The translations under genes were made by a program, and so were the position numbers. Shown here in pieces: positions 17,005-23,894 of a stretch of 64,000 nucleotides of DNA (its first letter is position 1; the number at the start of each line of letters is the position of its first letter). Origin of the DNA: Clostridiales bacterium (GTDB taxonomy: Bacteria; Acidobacteriota; Aminicenantia; Aminicenantales; UBA8522); NCBI GenBank assembly GCA_029907205.1, contig JARYMI010000017.1, positions 1 to 64,000 of the forward strand, written 5' to 3'. Under the pieces are notes generated by a model. It worked only from the letters and a program-made list of their open reading frames with translations, was not told the DNA's origin and did no database searches.

Positions 17005-18027
17005 TCAGCCCTTCTTTTTGTAACCCGCGGGCACCTGAAAATCAGCGGCTCCGAGCGCGGGAGTCGAGATTCCGAGGACCTCGGTGCGATAGGCAAGAAC
17101 GGGTTCGTTGGCGCTTTCAGTCGCTACCGGTTTCTTCTTCAGCGTCTTCTTGAGCAACCCACCCAGGCGGCCCTTGACATCCGTCGCCGACGGCTCCTCT
17201 TCAGGTTCCGCCGCTGCGCCCGCCGGCTTCTCGCCGCTGATGAAATACTTGCCGTCGATGACGACCGGATAGCCTTTGATTTTCTCCATTTCAGACGCCG
17301 CCTTGGAATAGTCGCGGCTCGGACGGCCCTTCATTTGACCGAAGGAATCTAAGATGGCCATCCATCGGACGCCGAGCACATCTTCCTCCATCTTTCCGGC
17401 CTCGATGCCGAGTTTTTCCAGGTAGGCGACCGCAAACTTCATTTCCTCGTCCCTGGCTTTCTCGAGCGTGTCATTCAGCGGCGTCGTCCAGACGAGCGTT
17501 TCCAGGCGGCTTGCCCCCTTTTCGCCTGTCTCGACGTCTTCCCATTCAAGGAGCCAGAGGACGAGGTACTTGCGGACGGGGAAATTGTTGATCGTCGATT
17601 CTTCTCCCGTGTCCTCGACCTTGAATTCGTTTTTTGTGACTTTGACCTTGCCCTCCGCTTCCTCCTCTTCCTTGATTTCCTCCCCGGTCCCAGCCATCTC
17701 TTTCAGCTTCTCGATGGGACTAACCGTGTATTCTTTCTTTTTGTTGTCCAGCCGGTAGAGGGTCGCGGCCGGCAGGTCAATGATCTCGCCGGTGTCACCT
17801 GACCTGAGGATGGTCTTTGCCGCCAGGCCTCCGGCCAGCCCCTGGCCTTTGAAATCGCTCAGCATGTTTGACCATCTTTGTTCGGCCGTCAGCTTGTCGC
17901 TCTGGGCCAGGCTGAATTTGCCGAAACCCCGGAACGTGATATCCGATTTGGTCTTTTTGACCACTCCGGAAAAGCCCGGCGCGGCAAGAATCAGAAGGAC
18001 AGCGCAGATAGCAACCGTTTTTCTCAT
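17005..18027 (-). CDS. Secreted protein of unknown function
   Basis: A 340-residue protein with a clear signal peptide (about 1-20, LLILAAPGFSG). The mature part is beta-rich at first (KSDITFRGFGKFSL), contains a Glu/Lys-rich stretch near 120-135 and a charged low-complexity segment near 270-310, and ends VPAGYKKKG. The pattern (periplasmic, threshold-type beta repeats, a final YEVPAGYKK-like end) recalls DUF4412-like proteins, but I cannot place it firmly. No catalytic residues are recognisable. It is a single gene with its own promoter, convergent with the TonB receptor. Confidence 0.7.
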   Translation of the reverse strand: MRKTVAICAVLLILAAPGFSGVVKKTKSDITFRGFGKFSLAQSDKLTAEQRWSNMLSDFKGQGLAGGLAAKTILRSGDTGEIIDLPAATLYRLDNKKKEYTVSPIEKLKEMAGTGEEIKEEEEAEGKVKVTKNEFKVEDTGEESTINNFPVRKYLVLWLLEWEDVETGEKGASRLETLVWTTPLNDTLEKARDEEMKFAVAYLEKLGIEAGKMEEDVLGVRWMAILDSFGQMKGRPSRDYSKAASEMEKIKGYPVVIDGKYFISGEKPAGAAAEPEEEPSATDVKGRLGGLLKKTLKKKPVATESANEPVLAYRTEVLGISTPALGAADFQVPAGYKKKG

Positions 18028-18066
18028 TTGGCTTCCTCTCCTCGATACCCTATTTTTCCTATAAAA

Positions 18067-18094
18067 ATTATATATTAAGTAGAGATTAAGTCAA
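18067..18094 (-). promoter_or_regulatory. Predicted promoter of the secreted unknown protein
   Basis: On the minus strand TTGACT (18089-18094), 16 bp, then TATAAT (18067-18072), about 40 bp before the ATG at 18027. The remaining AT-rich bases to 18171 show no gene. Confidence 0.6.
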
Positions 18095-18171
18095 CTGCCT
18101 CAATTTCTTTCTCTCTTTCGTTGTCATCGCTCTCCGAAAAAATTCAATCGTCCGCCTGCCTGGATAAAGAG

Positions 18172-20001
18172 CTACTCCACCGTGACGCTTTTTGCCAGGT
18201 TCCGGGGCTGGTCAACATCGGCTCCCTTCCTGGCGGCAACATAATAAGCAAAAAGCTGGAGCGGAAGAATCGTCAGGAAGGGACTCAACAGGGAATTGAC
18301 CGAGGGAACGCGGATAACCTCGTCCACATGGCGAGCGATTTCTTGATCGTTGTCAAAAGCCACGGCCAGCACGTAGCCAAGCCGCGCCTTGACTTCGGAG
18401 ATGTTGCTCATCATTTTGTCATAGGCTCTGTCCCTGGGGATGACCGCCAGCGTGGGCATTTTTTCATCGATGAGGGCGATCGGGCCGTGTTTCATCTCCC
18501 CGCCCGCATAACCTTCGGCGTGGACATAGGATATCTCCTTGAGCTTGAGGGCTCCTTCCAGGGCGACAGGGAAACTAACCCAACGGCCGAGATAGAGGAA
18601 ATGCGAAAAGACGAGAAAACGTTGAGCCAGGTCCTCGAGCCTTCTGGAATCGGCCAGGAACCGCTCCATCTGATGAGGAACCCGGAGCAGGTCCTGGACA
18701 ATGGGCAGGCTGGATTCATCGTCCATCCTCCCTTTTATCTGGGCCAGGAAGAGGGCAAGGAGCGAAAGAGCGGCCAGTTGGGCGGAGAACGTCTTTGTGG
18801 CAGCCACCCCGATTTCTGGTCCGGCATGAGTATAGAGGACGGCGCCGGCTTCCCGCGGAATTGAGGAGTTCACGACGTTGGAAATGGCCAAGGTCAAAGC
18901 TCCCGACTTTTTCGTCGCCCGCAGCGCAGCCAGGCTGTCGGCCGTTTCACCGGATTGGGAGATAACAACAACAAGGATCTTTTTGTCCAGCATCAGATCC
19001 TGATAACGGAATTCCGAGGCATATTCGACGGCGACCGGAATCAATGCCAATGATTCGATAAAGTACTTGCCCACAAGGCCGGCGTGGTAAGACGTGCCGC
19101 AGGCGATGATGACCACCCGCTGGATTTCTTGGAGCGCCACCGCATCCAGCCCTGTTTCGTCAAGATAGACTTTCCCAGAGCCCTGAGAGATCCGGCCCTG
19201 GAGGGTGTCGCGGACAACCTGAGGTTGCTCGAAAATCTCCTTGAGCATGAAATGCTTGAACCCCTTTTTTTCTATCATCAAGGGAGTCCATGAAAGCTGG
19301 TCTTCTGTTTTACCGATCGGCCGGCCGTCAAAATCAACGTACCGAACGCCTCCCCTTTCCAAAATGGCAATTTCCCTGTCTTCGAGGAAGACGACTCTTG
19401 ACGTGTGGCTAAGGATAGGGTTAATGTCTGAGGAAATGAAAAACTCATCCTTGCCCAAGCCGACGACGGCCGGAGGGCCGGATTTGGCGACGACAACCTT
19501 ATCCGGGTCGCCAGCCGAGATAATGGCCACAGCATAAGCACCCTGGAGCTCCGGCAACGCCTTCCGTACTGCCTCCTCCAGGGATCCCTCGAAACGCCTT
19601 TCGACCAGGTGAGCAATGACTTCGGTGTCGGTCTCAGTCACAAACGTATGGCCTTCTGCTTGGAGCTTCTCCCTGAGAGGCAGGTAGTTCTCGATGATGC
19701 CGTTATGGACGACGACAAGAGTACCTGAGCAATCCCGGTGGGGATGGGCGTTTTCCTCGCTCGGCCGGCCGTGAGTGGCCCAGCGGGTGTGCCCGAGGCC
19801 GCAGCTTCCCTCAAGGACAGAATCTTTCAGGCAATCCTCAAGGTCGCGAATCTTCCCCTTTACCCGCTTGACCTGGATCTGGCCTTCCTTGATAACCGCG
19901 ATTCCCGCCGAATCATACCCCCTGTATTCAAGTTTCTTCAGCCCCTCGACGAGAACAGGGACAGCGTTCTGAGGACCTACATAGCCGATTATCCCGCACA
20001 C
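18172..20001 (-). CDS. glmS: Glutamine-fructose-6-phosphate aminotransferase (isomerizing)
   Basis: A 609-residue enzyme of normal length. Translation starts at GTG 19999-20001, giving MCGIIGYVG; the Cys after Met is the glutaminase nucleophile. HTRWATHGRPSEENAHPH and LGSDxxA-type features mark the glutamine amidotransferase domain, and two SIS domains follow (ACGTSYHAGL, VISQSGETADSLAAL). The C-terminus LAKSVTVE is the classic end. It makes glucosamine 6-phosphate, the first step to UDP-GlcNAc for peptidoglycan and lipid A. It overlaps the glmU-like gene by 13 bp. No glmS ribozyme can sit upstream because the gene is internal to the operon. Confidence 0.95.
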   Translation of the reverse strand: MCGIIGYVGPQNAVPVLVEGLKKLEYRGYDSAGIAVIKEGQIQVKRVKGKIRDLEDCLKDSVLEGSCGLGHTRWATHGRPSEENAHPHRDCSGTLVVVHNGIIENYLPLREKLQAEGHTFVTETDTEVIAHLVERRFEGSLEEAVRKALPELQGAYAVAIISAGDPDKVVVAKSGPPAVVGLGKDEFFISSDINPILSHTSRVVFLEDREIAILERGGVRYVDFDGRPIGKTEDQLSWTPLMIEKKGFKHFMLKEIFEQPQVVRDTLQGRISQGSGKVYLDETGLDAVALQEIQRVVIIACGTSYHAGLVGKYFIESLALIPVAVEYASEFRYQDLMLDKKILVVVISQSGETADSLAALRATKKSGALTLAISNVVNSSIPREAGAVLYTHAGPEIGVAATKTFSAQLAALSLLALFLAQIKGRMDDESSLPIVQDLLRVPHQMERFLADSRRLEDLAQRFLVFSHFLYLGRWVSFPVALEGALKLKEISYVHAEGYAGGEMKHGPIALIDEKMPTLAVIPRDRAYDKMMSNISEVKARLGYVLAVAFDNDQEIARHVDEVIRVPSVNSLLSPFLTILPLQLFAYYVAARKGADVDQPRNLAKSVTVE

Positions 20002-21317
20002 GGCTTCTTCATCCTTCTTATGGCCCAGCCGGGCTTCTCGACCTGCCGGCTTCGCGCAACAGCCAGCGCGCCGTCCGAGACGTTCTTCGTGATCGTCGAC
20101 CCAGCGCCCACATAGGCATTCCGTCCGACTTTGACCGGCGCCACAAGCTCGGTGCCCGAGCCTATAAATGCCCCGCTTTCTATCACAGTCTGATGCTTCC
20201 TTAAGCCATCATAGTTGCAGGTAATGGTGCCGGCGCCGATATTGACTTTGTCCCCGACAACGCAATCCCCAAGGTAAGAGAGATGGCCGGCCTTGGATCC
20301 CGGGCCAAACACGGTGTTTTTCAGCTCGACAAAATTGCCGACCTTGGCTTTGGCCCGCAAAACCGTGTTCGGCCGGAAGTGGGCAAAGGGCCCGACCTGG
20401 GCGTCCGCTTCCACCCTGCTCCCTTCGATCATCGTCGAGCTTAAGATCCTGACCCGGTCTCCAACCTTAGTGTTGATGAGATGGACAAAAGGATAGACAC
20501 GGCATTCCTTACCCAGCCGGGAGCGGCCCTCGATGACCACGGAGGGATAGAGAACAGTGTCGCGACCGACCCGAACGTCGAGGTCAACCCAGGTGGAAAG
20601 CGGGTCGAGCACGGCCACTCCTTTTGCCTCGAGCTCGCGGATTTTTCTCTGTCTGAGGACCCGCAAGGCTGCAGCCACAGCAGCCGGAGTCTCGAGAATC
20701 AAATCTTCGTCTGGCGGCAGGGGGTAAGCATTGACTTTTTTGTTGTTTGAACTCAGAGCTTGGATGAGCCTGCTCAGGCGAAGGTCATTTTTCTTGCCTC
20801 CCGTGAGAGTATCCCAGACCTCCAGAAGATCTTTGATCCTCACGACAGAAGCCGGAGCGAGAGTGCTCTTTCTGCCGGATATCGCCCGGCCTGGCCTCTG
20901 GGAAATGCGAAGGCCCCCGCTCAGCACAGTCAGGCCGCTTTTTTCCGCACGATGGTAGCCCAGCATGCCGCTCAGTGTCTTTGGCCTGAGGAGAGGAACC
21001 CGGCCATCCATGATCAACAGGTCCTTTTTCCTGTGCTTGTCCAGGATTCCCCTCATCGAGAGAAGAAAGCTCAGGTTTCCAGGCTGACCCTTCCAGAACA
21101 GGAAGCCAAGGCCCGTAAAGAAATCGACCCTTCCCAGCTCCTTTTTGTCGCGGCAGGTGACGAGATAAACCTCCTTCGGTTTCAGACACGCCACCGCTCC
21201 GAAGGCCAGTTCGAGAGAAGACTTTCCCAAGAGCGGCTGAAGATAGGGAGCCTTGGCCGGCCTGGATTCTGTGCCTGAGTCGGCCGCCACAACCAGCGCA
21301 AGGAGGTCGCCTTTCAT
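19989..21317 (-). CDS. glmU: GlmU-like protein with intact acetyltransferase but degenerate uridyltransferase domain
   Basis: I start at ATG 21315-21317, which overlaps the upstream TPR stop as ATGA; an in-frame GTG exists at 21356. The C-terminal left-handed beta helix is canonical, with NFVELKN, GHLSYLGD and NIGAGTITCNYDG (catalytic His and CoA-site residues). The N-terminal domain should carry LAAGxGTRM and YGDVPL; here they read VVAADSGTESRPAK and MDGRVPLLRP, so the nucleotide loop and the metal-binding Asp (now Arg) are lost, and the later VNNR motif is missing. It can plausibly acetylate glucosamine 1-phosphate but not make UDP-GlcNAc. Confidence 0.88.
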   Translation of the reverse strand: MKGDLLALVVAADSGTESRPAKAPYLQPLLGKSSLELAFGAVACLKPKEVYLVTCRDKKELGRVDFFTGLGFLFWKGQPGNLSFLLSMRGILDKHRKKDLLIMDGRVPLLRPKTLSGMLGYHRAEKSGLTVLSGGLRISQRPGRAISGRKSTLAPASVVRIKDLLEVWDTLTGGKKNDLRLSRLIQALSSNNKKVNAYPLPPDEDLILETPAAVAAALRVLRQRKIRELEAKGVAVLDPLSTWVDLDVRVGRDTVLYPSVVIEGRSRLGKECRVYPFVHLINTKVGDRVRILSSTMIEGSRVEADAQVGPFAHFRPNTVLRAKAKVGNFVELKNTVFGPGSKAGHLSYLGDCVVGDKVNIGAGTITCNYDGLRKHQTVIESGAFIGSGTELVAPVKVGRNAYVGAGSTITKNVSDGALAVARSRQVEKPGWAIRRMKKPCAG

Positions 21318-21820
21318 GTCATTCGGGTGAGAAGCTTGAATTTTTTGTCTTCCCACAGCGGTTCAAAATCCGACTCGTTCTGAGCCATGATTTTGAAAAA
21401 CTTATCCTTCTGAAACGCTTTTTTTAAATGCTCGAGAGCGTCTTCGCTTCTTCCTAAACGAATGCAGGCATTGGCCATCAGATAGTGTGTCCGCCCTTCC
21501 TCCTCCCCGAGGCTCAGCGCTTTTTCCAAGAGCTTCATCGCTCCTTCGCTATCGCCGCTGTTGATCTTGTAAACGCTGTAATAAAAATAATCATCAATGG
21601 TCTTCAGAGAGATGGATTCCTTTTTCCCCCTTTCCTGTATGATTCTGACATAAAGATTCGCTCTGTCGACAAGCTCTTTTTCGCCGTCATATTTCTCCAC
21701 AAAGGCCCGGAATAAATCCTGCGCCTTTTCTAACCTTCCTTTCTGGAATTCTTTCATGGCATCCGCATAGGCCGCCAAGGCTTTCTCATAATTGTCTTTC
21801 TTGCTTTTCTCTTCCTTCAC
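21314..21820 (-). CDS. TPR repeat protein upstream of glmU-like gene
   Basis: A 168-residue, signal-less, highly charged protein starting at GTG (21818-21820) after GGGAG. TPR-like helical pairs are visible: ALAAYADAMKEFQKGRLEKAQDLF, SGDSEGAMKLLEKALSLGEEE and THYLMANACIRLGRSEDAL. It is the first gene of the operon and is coupled to the glmU-like gene by an ATGA overlap. I infer a cytoplasmic scaffold possibly acting with the amino-sugar enzymes, but there is no direct evidence of function. Confidence 0.75.
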   Translation of the reverse strand: MKEEKSKKDNYEKALAAYADAMKEFQKGRLEKAQDLFRAFVEKYDGEKELVDRANLYVRIIQERGKKESISLKTIDDYFYYSVYKINSGDSEGAMKLLEKALSLGEEEGRTHYLMANACIRLGRSEDALEHLKKAFQKDKFFKIMAQNESDFEPLWEDKKFKLLTRMT

Positions 21821-21856
21821 TTAATATCTCCCGTTTTCGAGGATTATGATTTTCCC

Positions 21857-21886
21857 ATTTTACTCCAGAACGACGGCTCTTGACAA
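21857..21886 (-). promoter_or_regulatory. Predicted promoter of the TPR-glmU-glmS operon
   Basis: On the minus strand TTGTCA (21881-21886), 18 bp, TAAAAT (21857-21862). It lies in the 78-bp gap after lpxC and about 37 bp before the GTG start. Confidence 0.6.
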
Positions 21887-21898
21887 GAAGCGTTCCCT

Positions 21899-22765
21899 TC
21901 AGGCATCGAGGAAAGAAGGAGCTTCGGACTCCTCGAACGCCCAAAAATCAGGGTTGCGAAGAAGGAAGTGAATGGTCTTCAGATGAAGGCTGTGTCCGGC
22001 TCGATAAGCCTTGAAATGACCCAGAAAGGGATGCCCCCAGAGGGCAAGATCGCCGATCAAATCAAGAATTTTATGCCGGACAAACTCATCGGGAAAACGA
22101 AGCGGGCCGTTGATCACCTTTTCGTCATCCAAAATCACGGCGTTCTCGAGAGTCCCTCCCTTAGCCAGTCCCCTTTTCCAGAGCTCCAGGACATCTTTGA
22201 GAAAGCCGAAGGTTCGGGCTGGAGCGATCTCAGCCAGGAACCCCTGCCTGGTTGCGGCGAAGGAGAACTCCTGGCTGCCGATCGCCGGATGGGGAAACTC
22301 GATTGAATAAGTTAACCTGAAGTCCTGATCAGGGCTAAACGAGAGGCTGGCTTGCCCCTCCCTAAGAGTATGTTCCCTGAGTATTTTGACCACTTTTTTC
22401 TGACTAGGCAGCCGGCTTAGGCCAGGCTCGAGGATCGCGTGCGCCAGAGGAAGGGCGCTTCCGTCCATAACCGGGATCTCGCCGCCGTCAAGGTCAATCT
22501 CGATGCTATCAATACCCAGAATGTGAAGGACAGCCAGGAGGTGCTCCACGGTTTGAACGGCGCAATCTTCCGAAATCAGGGAGGAAGAGTTCTTCGATTC
22601 GACCTTTAAGGGGTCAACTTCGATTTCACGGCCGCCCAGGTCCAGGCGCCGAAAGACTATCCGGCCGCAAGCAGAAGGTCTCAAAGTCAAGGAGACTCGC
22701 TGGCCCGAATGGATGCCGACCCCCGAAAGAAAAACCTCCCTCTGAATCGTCCTCTTCTCGACCAT
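21899..22765 (-). CDS. lpxC: UDP-3-O-acyl-N-acetylglucosamine deacetylase
   Basis: A 288-residue zinc enzyme committing UDP-GlcNAc derivatives to lipid A. Zinc ligands are visible in VEHLLAVL (first His) and FVRHKILDLIGD (second His and Asp), and the catalytic-side His in GHFKAYRAGH. The N-terminus RTIQREVFLSGVGIHSG is typical of the family. Its presence is the strongest evidence in the window for an LPS-bearing outer membrane. It lies upstream of, and on the same strand as, the TPR-glmU-glmS operon, and read-through would link lipid A to amino-sugar supply. Confidence 0.95.
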   Translation of the reverse strand: MVEKRTIQREVFLSGVGIHSGQRVSLTLRPSACGRIVFRRLDLGGREIEVDPLKVESKNSSSLISEDCAVQTVEHLLAVLHILGIDSIEIDLDGGEIPVMDGSALPLAHAILEPGLSRLPSQKKVVKILREHTLREGQASLSFSPDQDFRLTYSIEFPHPAIGSQEFSFAATRQGFLAEIAPARTFGFLKDVLELWKRGLAKGGTLENAVILDDEKVINGPLRFPDEFVRHKILDLIGDLALWGHPFLGHFKAYRAGHSLHLKTIHFLLRNPDFWAFEESEAPSFLDA

Positions 22766-22791
22766 CCTCGGAAAGCACCTTTAGTTTCTTA

Positions 22792-22820
22792 AGTATACTT
22801 TAAATTGCCATCAGGTTAAA
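22792..22820 (-). promoter_or_regulatory. Possible promoter of lpxC
   Basis: TATACT (22792-22797, minus strand) with a weak -35 TTTAAC (22815-22820) at 17 bp, about 27 bp before the lpxC start. Confidence 0.4.
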
Positions 22821-22878
22821 GCACCCGCCGTTTGGGGAAACATCTTGCAAGCTTTTCCAAACGTGTGATCTTCGCGAT

Positions 22879-23000
22879 GGGCGCAGGGGGCTGCTCTGAA
22901 GCCCCCGTAGCGGAGGGGGGACCTGTCGGGTTTCCCGACGGGGGGAACCGAGGGGACTGGTTCCTCGGGGTGCGGGGGCCAAGGGCAGCCTACTGCGCCC
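22879..23000. other. GC-rich structured intergenic element 2
   Basis: Between lpxC and larB, 122 bp form a closed multi-hairpin design on paper. The outer stem is GGGCGCAG (22879-22886) with CTGCGCCC (22993-23000). Inner stems are GGGGGCT/AGCCCCC, CCTGTCGGG/CCCGACGGG with a three-base loop, and GGAACC/GGTTCC. On the minus strand its end reads CCTGCGCCCATC, identical to the right end of element 1. No coding potential is convincing. It may be a dispersed repeat, a structured RNA or a leader; it lies upstream of the larB promoter, so it is not in the larB transcript. Confidence 0.5.
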
Positions 23001-23017
23001 TGCAGAATCATGCCGGC

Positions 23018-23047
23018 CTGGCAAGAATCGGTCTCTTGTGCTAAAAT
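23018..23047 (+). promoter_or_regulatory. Predicted promoter giving a leaderless larB transcript
   Basis: TAAAAT (23042-23047) preceded by TGTGC, with CTGGCA (23018-23023) as -35 at 18 bp. The GTG start at 23055 is 8 bp after the -10 box, which is where transcription itself should begin. Confidence 0.5.
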
Positions 23048-23054
23048 AATTATT

Positions 23055-23798
23055 GTGAAAACCGGCGTGGAGGAGATCCTCGCGAGAGTCTATAAGAAAG
23101 AAATTTCGCCTGAAGAGGCTTTCCAAAGGCTTAAAGAGTTATCCTACCAGGACTTAGGCTTCGCCAAGGTCGACCACCACAGGGCGGTGAGGAAAGGCTT
23201 CCCCGAGATGATCTATGGCCCGGGGAAAAGCGAAGACCAGATTATCAGGATCGCCCAGGAAATCAAGAAAAGAGGGAACAACCTGCTGATCACGCGGCTG
23301 GAGGCTCCGGTCTACGCCAAGCTGAAGAAAAAAATCCCGGGATGCCTCTACAGCCGAGATGGAAAAATCGCCTATCTCAAACAGAAAAAAACCATTCCTG
23401 GAAAAGGAAAAATTGGGATCATCACGGCCGGGACATCCGACATTCCTGTGGCCGAGGAAGCAGCCATCACCTGCGAGATTCTGGGCAACGATGTGGAAAG
23501 AATCTACGACGTTGGCGTGGCCGGAATCCACCGCCTTTTCGGAGAAATGGAAAAGATCAAGACGGCCAGGCTGATCATTGTCGTGGCCGGAATGGAGGGA
23601 GCTTTGCCGAGCGTCGTCGCTGGACTGGTCAGAGTGCCGGTCATCGCGGTCCCGACAAGCGTTGGCTACGGAGCCAATTTCCAGGGACTTTCTGCTCTTC
23701 TGGCCATGCTCAACTCCTGCCCCGGCGGAGTGGCTGTGGTCAACATCGACAACGGGTTCGGCGCCGCCTGCATGGCCAGTCTGATCAACCATTTGTAA
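23055..23798 (+). CDS. larB: Pyridinium-3,5-biscarboxylic acid mononucleotide synthase
   Basis: A 247-residue protein starting at GTG 23055. The N-terminal third (ARVYKKEISPEEAFQRLK, DHHRAVRKGFPEMIYGPGKS) is specific to LarB, and the C-terminal part is PurE-like (IGIITAGTSDIPVAEEAA, DVGVAGIHRL, GMEGALPSVVAGL, PTSVGYGANFQGL). LarB carboxylates and hydrolyses nicotinic acid adenine dinucleotide as the first step to the nickel-pincer cofactor of lactate racemase-type enzymes. LarC, LarE and LarA are not in the window, so its pathway partners must be elsewhere. Confidence 0.9.
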   Translation: MKTGVEEILARVYKKEISPEEAFQRLKELSYQDLGFAKVDHHRAVRKGFPEMIYGPGKSEDQIIRIAQEIKKRGNNLLITRLEAPVYAKLKKKIPGCLYSRDGKIAYLKQKKTIPGKGKIGIITAGTSDIPVAEEAAITCEILGNDVERIYDVGVAGIHRLFGEMEKIKTARLIIVVAGMEGALPSVVAGLVRVPVIAVPTSVGYGANFQGLSALLAMLNSCPGGVAVVNIDNGFGAACMASLINHL

Positions 23799-23830
23799 GA
23801 AAAATGAGGGAGAAAAAGAGGACCGTTGAC

Positions 23831-23859
23831 TTGACAACAACAGGATCGCTCCCTATATT
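23831..23859 (+). promoter_or_regulatory. Predicted promoter of the dnaG-rpoD operon
   Basis: Perfect TTGACA (23831-23836), 17 bp, TATATT (23854-23859). The 12 bases 23852-23863 (cctatatttacg) are identical to the mraZ promoter at 47213-47224. Confidence 0.75.
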
Positions 23860-23894
23860 TACGTAGACTTTTTCGGCCCTGGTTTGCGCTGCGA

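Noticed and set aside
18172-20001. A glmS ribozyme upstream of glmS
   Set aside because: glmS starts inside the glmU-like gene, so there is no leader for the ribozyme and its conserved core is not seen.
22879-23000. Element 2 as SRP RNA, RNase P RNA, tmRNA or 6S RNA
   Set aside because: I looked for the conserved SRP GGAAG/GCAGCC loop, RNase P P4 and tmRNA ends and did not find them; only the general fold is supported.
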